From the NCBI RefSeq assembly GCF_009865385.1, contig NZ_WWJT01000702.1, forward strand, positions 1 to 64,000: DNA of 64,000 nt, given 5' to 3'. Position numbers and translations under genes: made by a program. The stretch is from Streptomyces sp. SID486. GTDB lineage: Bacteria > Actinomycetota > Actinomycetes > Streptomycetales > Streptomycetaceae. The notes under the pieces were generated by a model. The model searched no databases. It worked only from the letters and a program-made list of their open reading frames with translations, and was not told where the DNA came from. Shown here one piece after another: positions 48,876-59,278 of the stretch. Each line of letters begins with the position of its first letter. Position 1 is the first letter of the stretch.

Positions 48876-48955
48876 GTGTGGGCGGACCGGGATCTCCCCC
48901 GGCCCGTCCGGCGTCGTGTGGGCGGACCGGGGTCTCCCCCGGCCCGTCCGGCGTC
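48861..48955. repeat. 40-bp tandem repeats copying the terminator right arm
   Basis: Units at 48861-48900 and 48901-48940 differ at one base, and a third partial copy (GGCCCGTCCGGCGTC) follows at 48941. Each carries a sequence complementary to the single left arm at 48834-48852, so three alternative hairpins are possible. Confidence 0.92.
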
Positions 48956-48968
48956 CTGGCCGGGTGGG

Positions 48969-50558
48969 TCAGACCAGGTTCACCGAGCGGGCGGACGTCG
49001 CGCCGATCTCGGCGGCGACCTCGGCCAGCACACCCGGGGCCACCGTGTCGTCGACCGTCAGCACCGCGAGCGCCTCGCCGCCGGCCGCCGCGCGGGCGAC
49101 CTGCATGCCGGCGATGTTGAGGCCCGCCTCGCCGAGGATGCGGCCCACGGTGCCGACGACACCCGGACGGTCCTCGTAGCGCAGCACCACCATGTGGTCG
49201 GCGAGCGCGAGGTCGACGTCGTAGTCCCCGACCGCGACGATCTTCTGGACGTGCTTGGGGCCGGCCAGCGTGCCGGAGACCGACACCTCCTCGCCGGTGC
49301 CCAGCGTGCCGCGCACGGTCACCACGTTGCGGTGTTCGGCCGACTCGGAGCTGGTGGTCAGCCGGACCTCGACCCCCCGCTCCTGCGCGAACAGCGGCGC
49401 GTTGACGTACGACACGGTCTCGTCGACGACGTCCTCGAAGACACCCTTGAGGGCGGACAGCTCCAGCACCTTCACGTCGTGCTGGGTGATCTCGCCGTAG
49501 ACCTCGACGTCGAGGCGGACCGCTACCTCACCGGCGAGCGCGGTGAAGATCCGGCCGAGGCGCTCGGCCAGCGGCAGGCCCGGCTTGACGTCCTCGGCGA
49601 TGACCCCGCCCTGGACGTTGACGGCGTCCGGCACCAGCTCACCGGCGAGGGCCAGGCGCACGGACCTGGCGACCGCGATACCGGCCTTCTCCTGGGCCTC
49701 GTCCGTCGACGCGCCCAGGTGCGGGGTGCACACGACCTGGTCCAGCTCGAAGAGCGGGGAGTCGGTGCAGGGCTCCTTGGCGTACACGTCGAGGCCGGCG
49801 CCGGCGACCCGGCCCTCCTTCAGCGCCGCGTACAGCGCCGCCTCGTCGACGATGCCGCCGCGGGCCGCGTTGACGATGCGCACGCCGGGCTTGACCTTGC
49901 GCAGCGCCTCGTCACCGATGAGGCCGAGGGTCTCGGGGGTCTTGGGCAGGTGGACGGTGATGAAGTCGGAGATCTCCAGCAGCTCGTCCAGGGACAGCAC
50001 CTTGACGCCCATCTGCGCGGCCCGCGCGGGCTGCACGTAGGGGTCGTAGGCGACGACCTTCATGCCGAAGGCGGACATGCGCTGCGCGACCAGGGCGCCG
50101 ATGCGGCCGAGGCCGACGACGCCGAGGGTCTTCTCGGCCAGCTCCACGCCCGTGTACTTGCTGCGCTTCCACTCGCCGTTCTTCAGCGCGGCGTTGGCCT
50201 GCGGGATGTTGCGGGCGGTGGACAGCAGCAGACCGCAGGCCAGCTCGGCGGCGGTCACGATGTTGGAGGTCGGGGCGTTGACGACCATCACGCCGGCCTT
50301 GGTGGCGGCGGAGACGTCGACGTTGTCCAGGCCGACGCCGGCTCGCGCGACGACCTTGAGCTTCTTCGCGGCCGCGACGGCCTCGGCGTCGACCTTGGTG
50401 GCCGAGCGGATGAGGATCGCGTCCACGTCGGCGATGGCAGGGATCAGCTCGGAGCGGTCCGCTCCGTTGCACTGCCGGATCTCGAAGTCCGGACCGAGTG
50501 CGTCGACGGTCGCGGGCGACAGCTCTTCAGCGATGAGTACGACGGGTTTCGAGCTCAC
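48969..50558 (-). CDS. serA: D-3-phosphoglycerate dehydrogenase
   Basis: A 529-aa long-form (actinobacterial type 1) phosphoglycerate dehydrogenase, first step of serine synthesis. The substrate domain holds RSATKVDAEAV and ARAGVGLDNVDV, and the NAD site is LGVVGLGRIGALVAQR. VNAARGGIVDEAALY and the catalytic His in CTPHLGASTDEAQ are present. An intervening allosteric substrate-binding domain (about 315-450) and a C-terminal ACT domain (DRPGVVGTVGRILGEAGLNIAGMQV) suggest serine feedback. GTG 50558 is chosen with GAGG 6 nt upstream; the frame to 50636 has no better start. It lies downstream of ilvC behind a terminator, so it has its own promoter. Confidence 0.96.
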   Translation of the reverse strand: MSSKPVVLIAEELSPATVDALGPDFEIRQCNGADRSELIPAIADVDAILIRSATKVDAEAVAAAKKLKVVARAGVGLDNVDVSAATKAGVMVVNAPTSNIVTAAELACGLLLSTARNIPQANAALKNGEWKRSKYTGVELAEKTLGVVGLGRIGALVAQRMSAFGMKVVAYDPYVQPARAAQMGVKVLSLDELLEISDFITVHLPKTPETLGLIGDEALRKVKPGVRIVNAARGGIVDEAALYAALKEGRVAGAGLDVYAKEPCTDSPLFELDQVVCTPHLGASTDEAQEKAGIAVARSVRLALAGELVPDAVNVQGGVIAEDVKPGLPLAERLGRIFTALAGEVAVRLDVEVYGEITQHDVKVLELSALKGVFEDVVDETVSYVNAPLFAQERGVEVRLTTSSESAEHRNVVTVRGTLGTGEEVSVSGTLAGPKHVQKIVAVGDYDVDLALADHMVVLRYEDRPGVVGTVGRILGEAGLNIAGMQVARAAAGGEALAVLTVDDTVAPGVLAEVAAEIGATSARSVNLV

Positions 50559-50742
50559 GTGAGTCCTCACAAGTCCAGTGCGGACGGCCGTCCCGACGGC
50601 CGCAGGCGGTGGAGGGGCTAGCCGCGGAAGACGCACGACGCTGTGGGCCTGACGCGTGTTGTCCAGAAGTCTAGTGGCGTGGCGGTGGCCGTAATGCGCC
50701 TCCGCGGAAGGATCACCCGTCCGGGGCTGGACGGGGTGGACA

Positions 50743-50775
50743 ACGGGGGCCGGAGCAGTACGCTCCGGCCCCCGT
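50743..50775. terminator. Terminator after ilvC
   Basis: A 14-bp perfect stem (50743-50756 with 50762-50775), 5-nt loop, lies 9 nt beyond the ilvC stop. Confidence 0.85.
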
Positions 50776-50783
50776 CACGAGGC

Positions 50784-52396
<1,613 letters not shown>

Positions 52397-52410
52397 GTCG
52401 GAGGGTCCTC

Positions 52411-54264
52411 TCAGTCGTCCGTCGCGTCGCCGAAGTCGGGACGCACGCCACGGGCGGCCATGATGTCGTCGTTGGAAGTGCCGGCCGGGACCATCGGCCA
52501 CACCATCGCGTCCTCGTGGACGATGAAGTCCACCACCACCGGACGGTCGGTGACCGAGTTGGCCTTGTCGATGACCGCGTCCAGCTCGTCCGGGGACTCG
52601 CAGCGCAGGCCCACGCAGCCCATCGCCTCCGCGAGGAGGACGAAGTCCGGGACGCGCGTGCCCCGGTTGGCCGCGGAGCCCACGCCCCGGGTGGAGCCGG
52701 TGGCGGCGTTGGTGGCGCCGTCGTGCAGCACGGTGTTGGAGAACCGCGCGCCGTAGAAGAGGTTCTGCCACTGGCGGACCATGCCGAGGGCGCCGTTGTT
52801 GATGACGGCGACCTTGATCGGGAGGTCGTTCAGGGCGCAGGTGACCAGTTCCTGGTTGGTCATCTGGAAGCAGCCGTCGCCGTCGATCGCCCACACCGTG
52901 CGGTCGGGCCGGCCGGCCCTGGCCCCCATCGCGGCCGGGACCGCGTAGCCCATCGTCCCGGCGCCGCCGGAGTTGAACCAGGTGCCAGGCTCGTCGTGCG
53001 GGAGGAACTGCGCCGCCCACATCTGGTGCTGGCCGACACCGGAGGCGAACAGGGTCCCCTCGGGGGCGAGCCGGCCGATGCGCTCGATGACCAGCTGCGG
53101 GGAGAGCGTGCCGTCGGCGGGCAGGTCGTAGCCGCGGGGGTAGGTGTCCCGCCAGCGGTTCAGGTCCCGCCACCAGGCGGCGTGGTCCCCGGGGCCGCCC
53201 TCCTCCCGCACCGCGGCCGCCAGGGCGGCGATCACCTCGCGGGCGTCGCCGACGATCGGCACGTCCGCGTACCGGTTCTTGGAGATCTCCGCCGGGTCGA
53301 TGTCGGCGTGCACGACCTTGGCGTGCGGTGCGAAGCTGTCCAGCCTGCCGGTGACCCGGTCGTCGAAGCGGGCACCGAGGGCGACGATCAGGTCCGCCTT
53401 CTGCAGGGCCGCCACGGCGGACACGTCACCGTGCATGCCGGGCATGCCCATGTGCTGCGGATGGCTGCCGGGGAAGGCGCCGAGGGCCATCAGCGTGGTG
53501 ACCACGGGTACGCCGGTCAGTTCGGCGAGGTCCCGCAGCTCGGCGGTGGCCCCGGCCTTGAGGACGCCGCCGCCGACGTACAGGACCGGACGTTCGCTGG
53601 AGGTGATCAGCCGTGCCGCCTCGCGGATCTGCCGCGGGTGCGGGCGGGTCTTCGGGCGGTAGCCGCGCAGATGCGCCGCCGTGGGCCGGACGAAGGTGGT
53701 CCGGGCCTGGAGGGCGTCCTTGGTGATGTCGACGAGGACCGGCCCGGGGCGGCCGGTCGACGCCAGGTGGAACGCCTCGGCGATGGTCCGCGGGATGTCC
53801 TCGGCCCGGGTGACGAGGAAGTTGTGCTTGGTGATCGGCATGGTGATGCCGACGATGTCCGCCTCCTGGAAGGCGTCCGTGCCGATCGCCTTCGACGACA
53901 CCTGGCCCGTGATCGCCACCAGCGGTACGGAGTCCATGTGGGCGTCGGCGATCGGTGTCACCAGGTTCGTGGCACCCGGCCCGGAGGTCGCGATGCAGAC
54001 ACCGACCTTCCCGGTGGCCTGCGCGTACCCGGTGGCGGCGTGGCCGGCGCCCTGCTCGTGCCGCACCAGCACGTGGCGGATCCGCGCCGAGTCCATCATC
54101 GGGTCGTAGGCCGGGAGGATCGATCCGCCGGGGATCCCGAAGACGGTGTCCGCGCCGGCCTCCTCCAGGGCGCGGATCAGGGACTGGGCGCCGGTGATGG
54201 TCTCGTCGGCGGGGAGCATCCGTGGCAGGCGGGCCGCGGGGGCCTCTTGCACAGTGTGGGGCAT
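52411..54264 (-). CDS. ilvB: Acetolactate synthase large subunit
   Basis: A 617-aa ThDP-dependent acetohydroxyacid synthase catalytic subunit. Visible are the N-terminal [18 protein letters not shown] with the catalytic Glu in [23 protein letters not shown]-domain segments, and the ThDP site [34 protein letters not shown] (GDG...NN, residues about 455-490). ATG 54264. It heads ilvBNC, but unusually its upstream neighbour, 63 nt away on the same strand, is a phosphopantetheinyl transferase of a peptide cluster. I see no attenuator hairpin in that gap, so part of its transcription may come from the cluster. Confidence 0.96.
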   Translation of the reverse strand: MPHTVQEAPAARLPRMLPADETITGAQSLIRALEEAGADTVFGIPGGSILPAYDPMMDSARIRHVLVRHEQGAGHAATGYAQATGKVGVCIATSGPGATNLVTPIADAHMDSVPLVAITGQVSSKAIGTDAFQEADIVGITMPITKHNFLVTRAEDIPRTIAEAFHLASTGRPGPVLVDITKDALQARTTFVRPTAAHLRGYRPKTRPHPRQIREAARLITSSERPVLYVGGGVLKAGATAELRDLAELTGVPVVTTLMALGAFPGSHPQHMGMPGMHGDVSAVAALQKADLIVALGARFDDRVTGRLDSFAPHAKVVHADIDPAEISKNRYADVPIVGDAREVIAALAAAVREEGGPGDHAAWWRDLNRWRDTYPRGYDLPADGTLSPQLVIERIGRLAPEGTLFASGVGQHQMWAAQFLPHDEPGTWFNSGGAGTMGYAVPAAMGARAGRPDRTVWAIDGDGCFQMTNQELVTCALNDLPIKVAVINNGALGMVRQWQNLFYGARFSNTVLHDGATNAATGSTRGVGSAANRGTRVPDFVLLAEAMGCVGLRCESPDELDAVIDKANSVTDRPVVVDFIVHEDAMVWPMVPAGTSNDDIMAARGVRPDFGDATDD

Positions 54265-54327
54265 GGTCGGTTCCCAGGGTTCGCAGGGATGGATGAGTGG
54301 TGTGAGCGGTCTTGCCGGTGTGCACGG

Positions 54328-55116
54328 TCAGATCGGGGCCCCTCCCGTCAGGAGCCCGGGCGGGGCCGCGCGGACCAGGTCGGCGGCCTGCGGGCCGACG
54401 AGGCGGGTCACGGTGGGTCCGGCGGCGGTGAGTTCGCCGCGCACCGCCACCGCCGCCGCGTAGCCCCGGTCCACCGGGACGTCCAGCAGGGTCCAGCCGG
54501 ACGGCGGGTAGGGGCCTCCGGGTGCGCCGGAGCCGACGTAGTCGAGGGACGGGTCGCGTCCCAATCCGGTGCCGAGGCCCTTGAGGTAGGCCTCCTTGCG
54601 GGTCCACAGCCTGGCCAGTGCGCGCGGGCGCGACTCCGGTGCCAGTGCGTCGAGTTCCTCCTGCTCCGCCACGTGCAGCATCGAGGCCAGTTCGGTGGTG
54701 GCCGTCTGGTCCGACACCAGGTCCACGTCGACGCCGATCGGCGCCGCCGCCGTACCGACGAGGGCGAGGTCGCCCCGGTGGGAGAGCGAGAAGAACAGGT
54801 CGTCGCGGCCCGGGCCGAGCACGGTGGGCCGGCCGTGCGGGCCGCCGCAGCAGGGGCAGGTGTCCCGGCCGAAGTGGATCTCCTCGGGGCGCAGCCGCAG
54901 ATACGACCCGAGGAGCCGGCGCAGTGCCACGTGCGCGGCCGTGAACCGGGTGCGGTCGGCCGCGTGCATGAGGGCGGCGGCGCGTCGGCGTTCCGTCGCG
55001 TCGAGCACCGCCTCGTCCAGGATGCCGGCGGCGACATCCGAGACCCTCAGGAGCCAGAGGTCGAGTGAGCCGGGAGGTGGCAGCTCACGGGCGACCCACG
55101 GCAGTGTTCCTTCCAC
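54328..55116 (-). CDS. Sfp-type 4'-phosphopantetheinyl transferase
   Basis: A 262-aa Sfp/Svp-like transferase that converts apo carrier domains of the NRPS to holo form using CoA. The Mg-binding motif is VGTAAAPIGVDVDLV and the second conserved motif is RLWTRKEAYLKGLGTG; the N-terminal half includes GRDTCPCCGGPHGRP and DLFFSLSHRGDLALV. GTG 55116 has AGGAG 8 nt upstream. It lies 40 nt downstream of the MFS gene and 63 nt before ilvB. Its presence supports the cluster being an autonomous peptide pathway. Confidence 0.93.
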   Translation of the reverse strand: MEGTLPWVARELPPPGSLDLWLLRVSDVAAGILDEAVLDATERRRAAALMHAADRTRFTAAHVALRRLLGSYLRLRPEEIHFGRDTCPCCGGPHGRPTVLGPGRDDLFFSLSHRGDLALVGTAAAPIGVDVDLVSDQTATTELASMLHVAEQEELDALAPESRPRALARLWTRKEAYLKGLGTGLGRDPSLDYVGSGAPGGPYPPSGWTLLDVPVDRGYAAAVAVRGELTAAGPTVTRLVGPQAADLVRAAPPGLLTGGAPI

Positions 55117-55156
55117 GGGGTCTCTCCTGTTCGTACTCGAAGGAGCCGACCGGGCG

Positions 55157-56443
55157 TCATGACCCTCCGGGCGCGGCGGGCAGGTCGTGCCTGCCGCGCA
55201 GGGGCCCGATCAGCAGCAACAGGGGGCTGACCGCGAGTCCGGCGGTCAGCAGCCACAACGTCGGCCGCAGTCCGAGCGCCGTGCCGAGCACGCCGCCGAG
55301 CAGGGAACCGAACGGAATGGCGCCGAAGTTCGCCACCGAGATGCAGGCCGTGATGCGGCCGAGCAGCTGCGGCGGGCAGTACCGCTGGCGGAACGCGCCC
55401 TGGATCACATTGGCGAGCACCACCCCGAGGGCGAGGAGCGCGCTGCCGGCCACGAGCGCGGCCAGCATCCAGCCCTGCCCCGCCATCGGGATCAGCAGGG
55501 CGAACGGGGCGGTGGCCGCGGTGGCCACCAGCAGCCCGCGTGCGGTGCCCCAGCGGGCGGTCACCCGCTTGGCGCCGGCCGCGCCCAGGATCCCGCCGAC
55601 GCTGCTGGAGGCCAGCAGCCAGCCGGCCGCGCCCTCCGGCACGCCGAGCTGGCGGATCATGAACACGGGCAGGATCGCCTGGTACGCCGTCAGGAGCAGG
55701 TTGGTGACGGTGCCGTAGGCGGTCAGCACACGCAGGTACGGGTCGCGCACGGTGTGCCGGAGACCCTCGCCGATGTCCCGGCGCAGCGGGGTCCGCTCGC
55801 GGGAGGGCTCGGGCAGGGGTTCCCGGCTGCGGATGCCGAGCAGGCACAGCGCCGAGAAGACGAAGGTGCCGGCGTTGACCAGCAGGCCGGAGACCGCGCC
55901 GAAGGTCTGGGCGAGCAGACCGCCGCCGCCCAGGCCGGCCACCTGGGCGACCGACTCGCTGCCCTGCAGCTTGGCGTTGGCCTCCTGGAGCTGGTCCCGC
56001 TCGACGATGGACGGCACGTACACCTTGTACGAGATCCCGAAGAACACCGCGGCCAGGCCGTTGAGGAGCGCCACCACCAGCAGATGGGTCATGGTGAGCA
56101 CGCCGAGCCACGCGGCCACCGGCACGCTCGCCAGGAGCAGCACCGAGGAGACGTTGCACACCAGCATCAGCGGGCGGCGCCGCATCCGGTCCACCCAGGC
56201 GCCGGCCGGCAGGCCGATCAGCAGCCAGGGCAGCCAGGGCGCGGCGGCCAGCACACTCACGCTGAGGGTGCTGGCGTTCAGGGTGACCACGGCGACCAGC
56301 GGCATCGCCACCGTGGTGATGTTGATGCCGACCCGGTTGGTGGTCTCACCGAGCCACAGCCGGCGGAAGTCGCGGTGGCGGGAGAGGGGGGTGCGGGCCG
56401 GGGCGGGCACCGGTGCGGCGGCGGTGGTGACGGTCTCGCTCAT
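55157..56443 (-). CDS. MFS exporter (EntS/DHA3-like)
   Basis: A 428-aa 12-TM major facilitator of the MFS_3 (EntS, macrolide-efflux) type. It begins SRHRDFRRLWLGETTNRVG and has LLIGLPAGAWVDRMRRRPLML as the motif A loop, then QLQEANAKLQGSESVAQVAGLG and repeated Ala/Leu helices. It is the likely exporter of the cluster product and may provide self-resistance. ATG 56443 overlaps the stop of the lyase gene by 4 nt (ATGA), so it is translationally coupled. Confidence 0.92.
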   Translation of the reverse strand: MSETVTTAAAPVPAPARTPLSRHRDFRRLWLGETTNRVGINITTVAMPLVAVVTLNASTLSVSVLAAAPWLPWLLIGLPAGAWVDRMRRRPLMLVCNVSSVLLLASVPVAAWLGVLTMTHLLVVALLNGLAAVFFGISYKVYVPSIVERDQLQEANAKLQGSESVAQVAGLGGGGLLAQTFGAVSGLLVNAGTFVFSALCLLGIRSREPLPEPSRERTPLRRDIGEGLRHTVRDPYLRVLTAYGTVTNLLLTAYQAILPVFMIRQLGVPEGAAGWLLASSSVGGILGAAGAKRVTARWGTARGLLVATAATAPFALLIPMAGQGWMLAALVAGSALLALGVVLANVIQGAFRQRYCPPQLLGRITACISVANFGAIPFGSLLGGVLGTALGLRPTLWLLTAGLAVSPLLLLIGPLRGRHDLPAAPGGS

Positions 56444-57903
56444 GCCCGCACCGCCCTGTCCACCTTGTCCACGGCATCGGTCAGCAGCTTCTCGGCGTCC
56501 GACCAGCGATCGCGGCGGACGGCGCACTCGGCGCGGTGGGCGTCGAGCAGGCGGCGCAGCGGCGGGAGTCCGTCGGCCCCCGGGCCGCCCCCGTGGACGC
56601 ACGCGGCGACCACGTGGTCCGGGTCCAGGCCGCCGTCGAGGCCCGCGGTCTCCTCCAGCGACAGGCCCGAGCCGAGCGCGGCCAGCACGGTCTCGCCGAC
56701 CTTGTGGTGCGCGGCGCGGAACGGCATGCCGTCCGCGACCAGGCGTTCGGCGAGGTACGTCGCCGCGGTGAACCCGTCCCGGGCCCGCTCGGACATGCGC
56801 TCGGGCCGCGGTTCGATGCCGGCCACGAGCAGCCGCAGCAGCGTCACCGCGTCGGTCGTGTCGCTCAGCCCCGGCCACAGGTGGCGCATGGCCTCGGTGC
56901 CGACGGCGATGGCGTTGGTGTAGCCGGCCGTGGTCATCGCCGAGGCCGCGCTCACGAAGGCGCCCAGACTCGCGCCGGCCCGGCCCTGGACGTGCTCCAG
57001 CAGGAACGGGTTGCGCTTCTGCGGCATCATCGAGCTGGAGCCGACCAGCGTGTCGGCGACCCGCAGCAGCGCCGTCTCCTCCGACGTCCACACGCTCAGG
57101 TCGCGGGCGACCCGGGCGAGGGTGACGCCGAGCACGGCGGACGCGGAGAGCAGGCTCAGCGCGAAGTCCCGGGAGGCCACGGCGTCCACGGAGTTGGTGG
57201 CCGCCCCGGTGAACCCCAGGAGCCTGGCGGTGCGTTCGGGATCGACGGGCACCGAGGTGCCGCCGACGGCCCCGGCGCCCAGCGGGTTGACGTCCAGCTG
57301 GCGTCCCGCGTCCAGGAGCTGGCCGTAGGCGCGCAGCACCGCGCCCGCGACGCCGGCCAGGTAGTGGCCGTAGGTGATCGGCACGGCGGGCTGCCCGTGG
57401 GTGTACGCCGGCATGGTGACGTGCGCGTACCGCTCGGCCCGGTCGAGGAGCACGGCGGCCAGCCGGTCCACGGCGTCCAGCAGGGCGAGGTAGGGGCCGC
57501 GGGCCTTGAGCCGGGCGGTGGTGGCGCCCAGGTCGTTGCGGGAGCGGCCGGTGTGCAGGACACCGCCGGTCTCGTCGCCCAGCCGCTCGATCAGCCAGCC
57601 CTCGTACGCCAGGTACACCCCGCGTGGCATCGGGCGCCCGCGCACCGGCCGGAAGTCGGCGGCGCGCAGCTCCTCCACCGCCCGCAGCAGCGCGGCGGCG
57701 CGGCCGGCGTCCACGACGCCGCGCTCGGTGAGCATGACCAGGTGGGCGCGGTCCACCTGGCTGATGCGGCGCAGCTCGGCGCCCAGCGGGTCCGCCGCGT
57801 CCTCGGACACGCGCTGGTCGTAGACGATGGCGTGCGCCTCGGGATCCAGCGCCGAGCTGAGCCGGCCGGTGTGGACGCCGTCGCGCGCGGGAGCGGTGGT
57901 CAT
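56440..57903 (-). CDS. Argininosuccinate-lyase-like enzyme of the peptide cluster
   Basis: A 487-aa fumarase/aspartase superfamily lyase. Features of the argininosuccinate lyase branch are HTGRSRNDLGATTARL, MPAYTHGQPAVPITYGHYLAG, NPLGAGAVGGTSVPVDPERTA and the mobile signature loop VGSSSMMPQKRNPF. It is unlikely to be the arginine-pathway ArgH, because it sits between cluster genes and lacks arginine genes nearby. I infer that it eliminates fumarate from an N-succinyl intermediate to release 2,3-diaminobutyrate. ATG 57903 has GAGG 7 nt upstream and overlaps the stop of the 40-aa gene (ATGA). The 3' end overlaps the MFS gene. Confidence 0.9.
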   Translation of the reverse strand: MTTAPARDGVHTGRLSSALDPEAHAIVYDQRVSEDAADPLGAELRRISQVDRAHLVMLTERGVVDAGRAAALLRAVEELRAADFRPVRGRPMPRGVYLAYEGWLIERLGDETGGVLHTGRSRNDLGATTARLKARGPYLALLDAVDRLAAVLLDRAERYAHVTMPAYTHGQPAVPITYGHYLAGVAGAVLRAYGQLLDAGRQLDVNPLGAGAVGGTSVPVDPERTARLLGFTGAATNSVDAVASRDFALSLLSASAVLGVTLARVARDLSVWTSEETALLRVADTLVGSSSMMPQKRNPFLLEHVQGRAGASLGAFVSAASAMTTAGYTNAIAVGTEAMRHLWPGLSDTTDAVTLLRLLVAGIEPRPERMSERARDGFTAATYLAERLVADGMPFRAAHHKVGETVLAALGSGLSLEETAGLDGGLDPDHVVAACVHGGGPGADGLPPLRRLLDAHRAECAVRRDRWSDAEKLLTDAVDKVDRAVRA

Positions 57904-58022
57904 GAGAGGTCCTCGGGGGTGAGAAGCGGCCGGTGTCCCCGGCGCCCGGAGGGGCGCGGGGTGGGGGTGCCGGGGTGGCGCCGGGCGGCTGCCCGGCCCT
58001 CGTGCGTCTCGGTGGCGCTCAT
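57900..58022 (-). CDS. 40-aa Arg/Pro-rich peptide gene embedded in the cluster operon
   Basis: A very short gene whose start overlaps the ATP-grasp stop by 4 nt (ATGA) and whose stop overlaps the lyase start by 4 nt (ATGA), exactly filling the gap between them. AGGAGG lies 7 nt before ATG 58022, the best ribosome site in the operon. The peptide reads MSATETHEGRAAARRHPG, then a Thr/Pro/Arg stretch, ending RPLLTPEDLS. It has no signal peptide, TM or cysteine. It could be a substrate peptide for the neighbouring ATP-grasp ligase, a small partner protein, or merely a coupling cistron. No family was recognised. Confidence 0.65.
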   Translation of the reverse strand: MSATETHEGRAAARRHPGTPTPRPSGRRGHRPLLTPEDLS

Positions 58023-59278
58023 GTCAGGGCCTCCTGCCGGTCCAGGGCCAGGGACGTCGGGGTGATCGCCCCCGCGAGGGCCTCCACCGCCCGGTCCGCG
58101 GCCCCGGCCGCCTCGGCGGGATGGTCCGCCACCGCGATGACATGGCCGAGCCGGCCGCGGAAGTCGGCGGCGGGGCCGACCGGTTCGCCCGGGGCGCGGT
58201 AGAGGACCGCCTCGACGACGCCGGGGACGGCACCGGCCCGGGTGACGGCGTCCGCGAGTCCGGGGGCCAGGATGCCGTCGCGGTCGGTGGTCAGGAAGCG
58301 GATCGAGGCGCGGCCGTACAGCGCGCGCTCCGGGTGCGCGGTACGCCCCAGGGCGGCCAGCACCTGGGCGCGGACCAGGTCGATCCCGCAGGCGCGGCGC
58401 ACGAGTTCGGGGATCATGCCGCCGGCCAGCCGCGGGTTGACCTCGATCACCTTGGCGGCCGGGCCGTCGAGCCGCAGCTCCACGTGGGCCGCGCCCCAGC
58501 CGAGGCCGAGCGCCGTCACGGCCCGCACGGCGGTGCGCCGCAGCTCGCGCTCCAGGCCGGCGGGGAGCGCCGCCGGCACGTCGTGGCCGACCTCGACGAA
58601 GGCGGGCAGCGGGCCGACGTGCTTGGCGACGGTCACCACCGCCTCGGTGCCGAAGACCTCGACGGAGAACTCCGCGCCTGTCAGGTACTCCTCGACCAGG
58701 ATCCGGCCGGGGGTCGCCACACCGCGTTCGTTCGTGGTGGTGGCCAGCAGTGCCCGCGCGTGCTCGGCGACCTCGTCGAGGTCCGAGCACAGCCGTACGC
58801 CCAGACTGCCCGAGCCCTGCACCGGCTTGACCACGACGGGCAGCCGGGTGGCCGCCGCCGACACCGCGGCGGCCTCGGTCGACACCACCGCGAAGCCCGG
58901 TACGCCCACCCCGGCGGCGGCGAGGATCCGCCGCTGCTCGGCCTTGTCCCGGCAGTCCCGCACCGCGTTTGCCGCGGGACCGGGCAGGCCCAGGCGGGAC
59001 GCCAGCGCGGCGGCGGCCGGGACGTAGTACTCGGAGCTGGTCAGTACTCCGGCGACCGGCGTCTCGTCGGCGAGCCGGGTGGCCGCCGCCCACAGCCGGT
59101 CCGCGTCGGAGGTGTCGACCACGACGGTCCGCAGCCCGTCCTCGGCCGCGTAGGGGTAGCGTCCCGGGTCCTGGCACAACAGGACCGGCACGACACCGAG
59201 TTCGGCGGCCCGGCGGGCGAACAGCCGCCCGGTACCGGTGGTGTTGGACTCGACCAGGAGCAGCAGCCGGCCGCTCAT
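58019..59278 (-). CDS. ATP-grasp ligase (amino-acid/peptide ligase type)
   Basis: A 419-aa ATP-grasp enzyme of the carboxylate-amine ligase group (BacD/L-amino acid ligase, biotin-carboxylase-like). The N-terminal Rossmann-like domain opens RLLLLVESNTTGTGRLFARRA; ATP-binding segments are LPVVVKPVQGSGSLGVRLC and RILVEEYLTGAEFSVEVFG; the metal loop is AAHVELRLDGPAAKVIEVNPRLAGG. It activates a carboxylate as acyl phosphate and joins an amine, presumably forming an amide in the product or an intermediate. ATG 59278 overlaps the PLP enzyme stop by 4 nt. Substrates are not deducible. Confidence 0.9.
   Translation of the reverse strand: MSGRLLLLVESNTTGTGRLFARRAAELGVVPVLLCQDPGRYPYAAEDGLRTVVVDTSDADRLWAAATRLADETPVAGVLTSSEYYVPAAAALASRLGLPGPAANAVRDCRDKAEQRRILAAAGVGVPGFAVVSTEAAAVSAAATRLPVVVKPVQGSGSLGVRLCSDLDEVAEHARALLATTTNERGVATPGRILVEEYLTGAEFSVEVFGTEAVVTVAKHVGPLPAFVEVGHDVPAALPAGLERELRRTAVRAVTALGLGWGAAHVELRLDGPAAKVIEVNPRLAGGMIPELVRRACGIDLVRAQVLAALGRTAHPERALYGRASIRFLTTDRDGILAPGLADAVTRAGAVPGVVEAVLYRAPGEPVGPAADFRGRLGHVIAVADHPAEAAGAADRAVEALAGAITPTSLALDRQEALT

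Noticed and set aside
56440-57903. The lyase as the arginine-pathway ArgH
   Set aside because: The sequence is of the ArgH branch, but it is translationally chained to NRPS-cluster genes and no other arginine genes are near, so a secondary-metabolic role is more likely.
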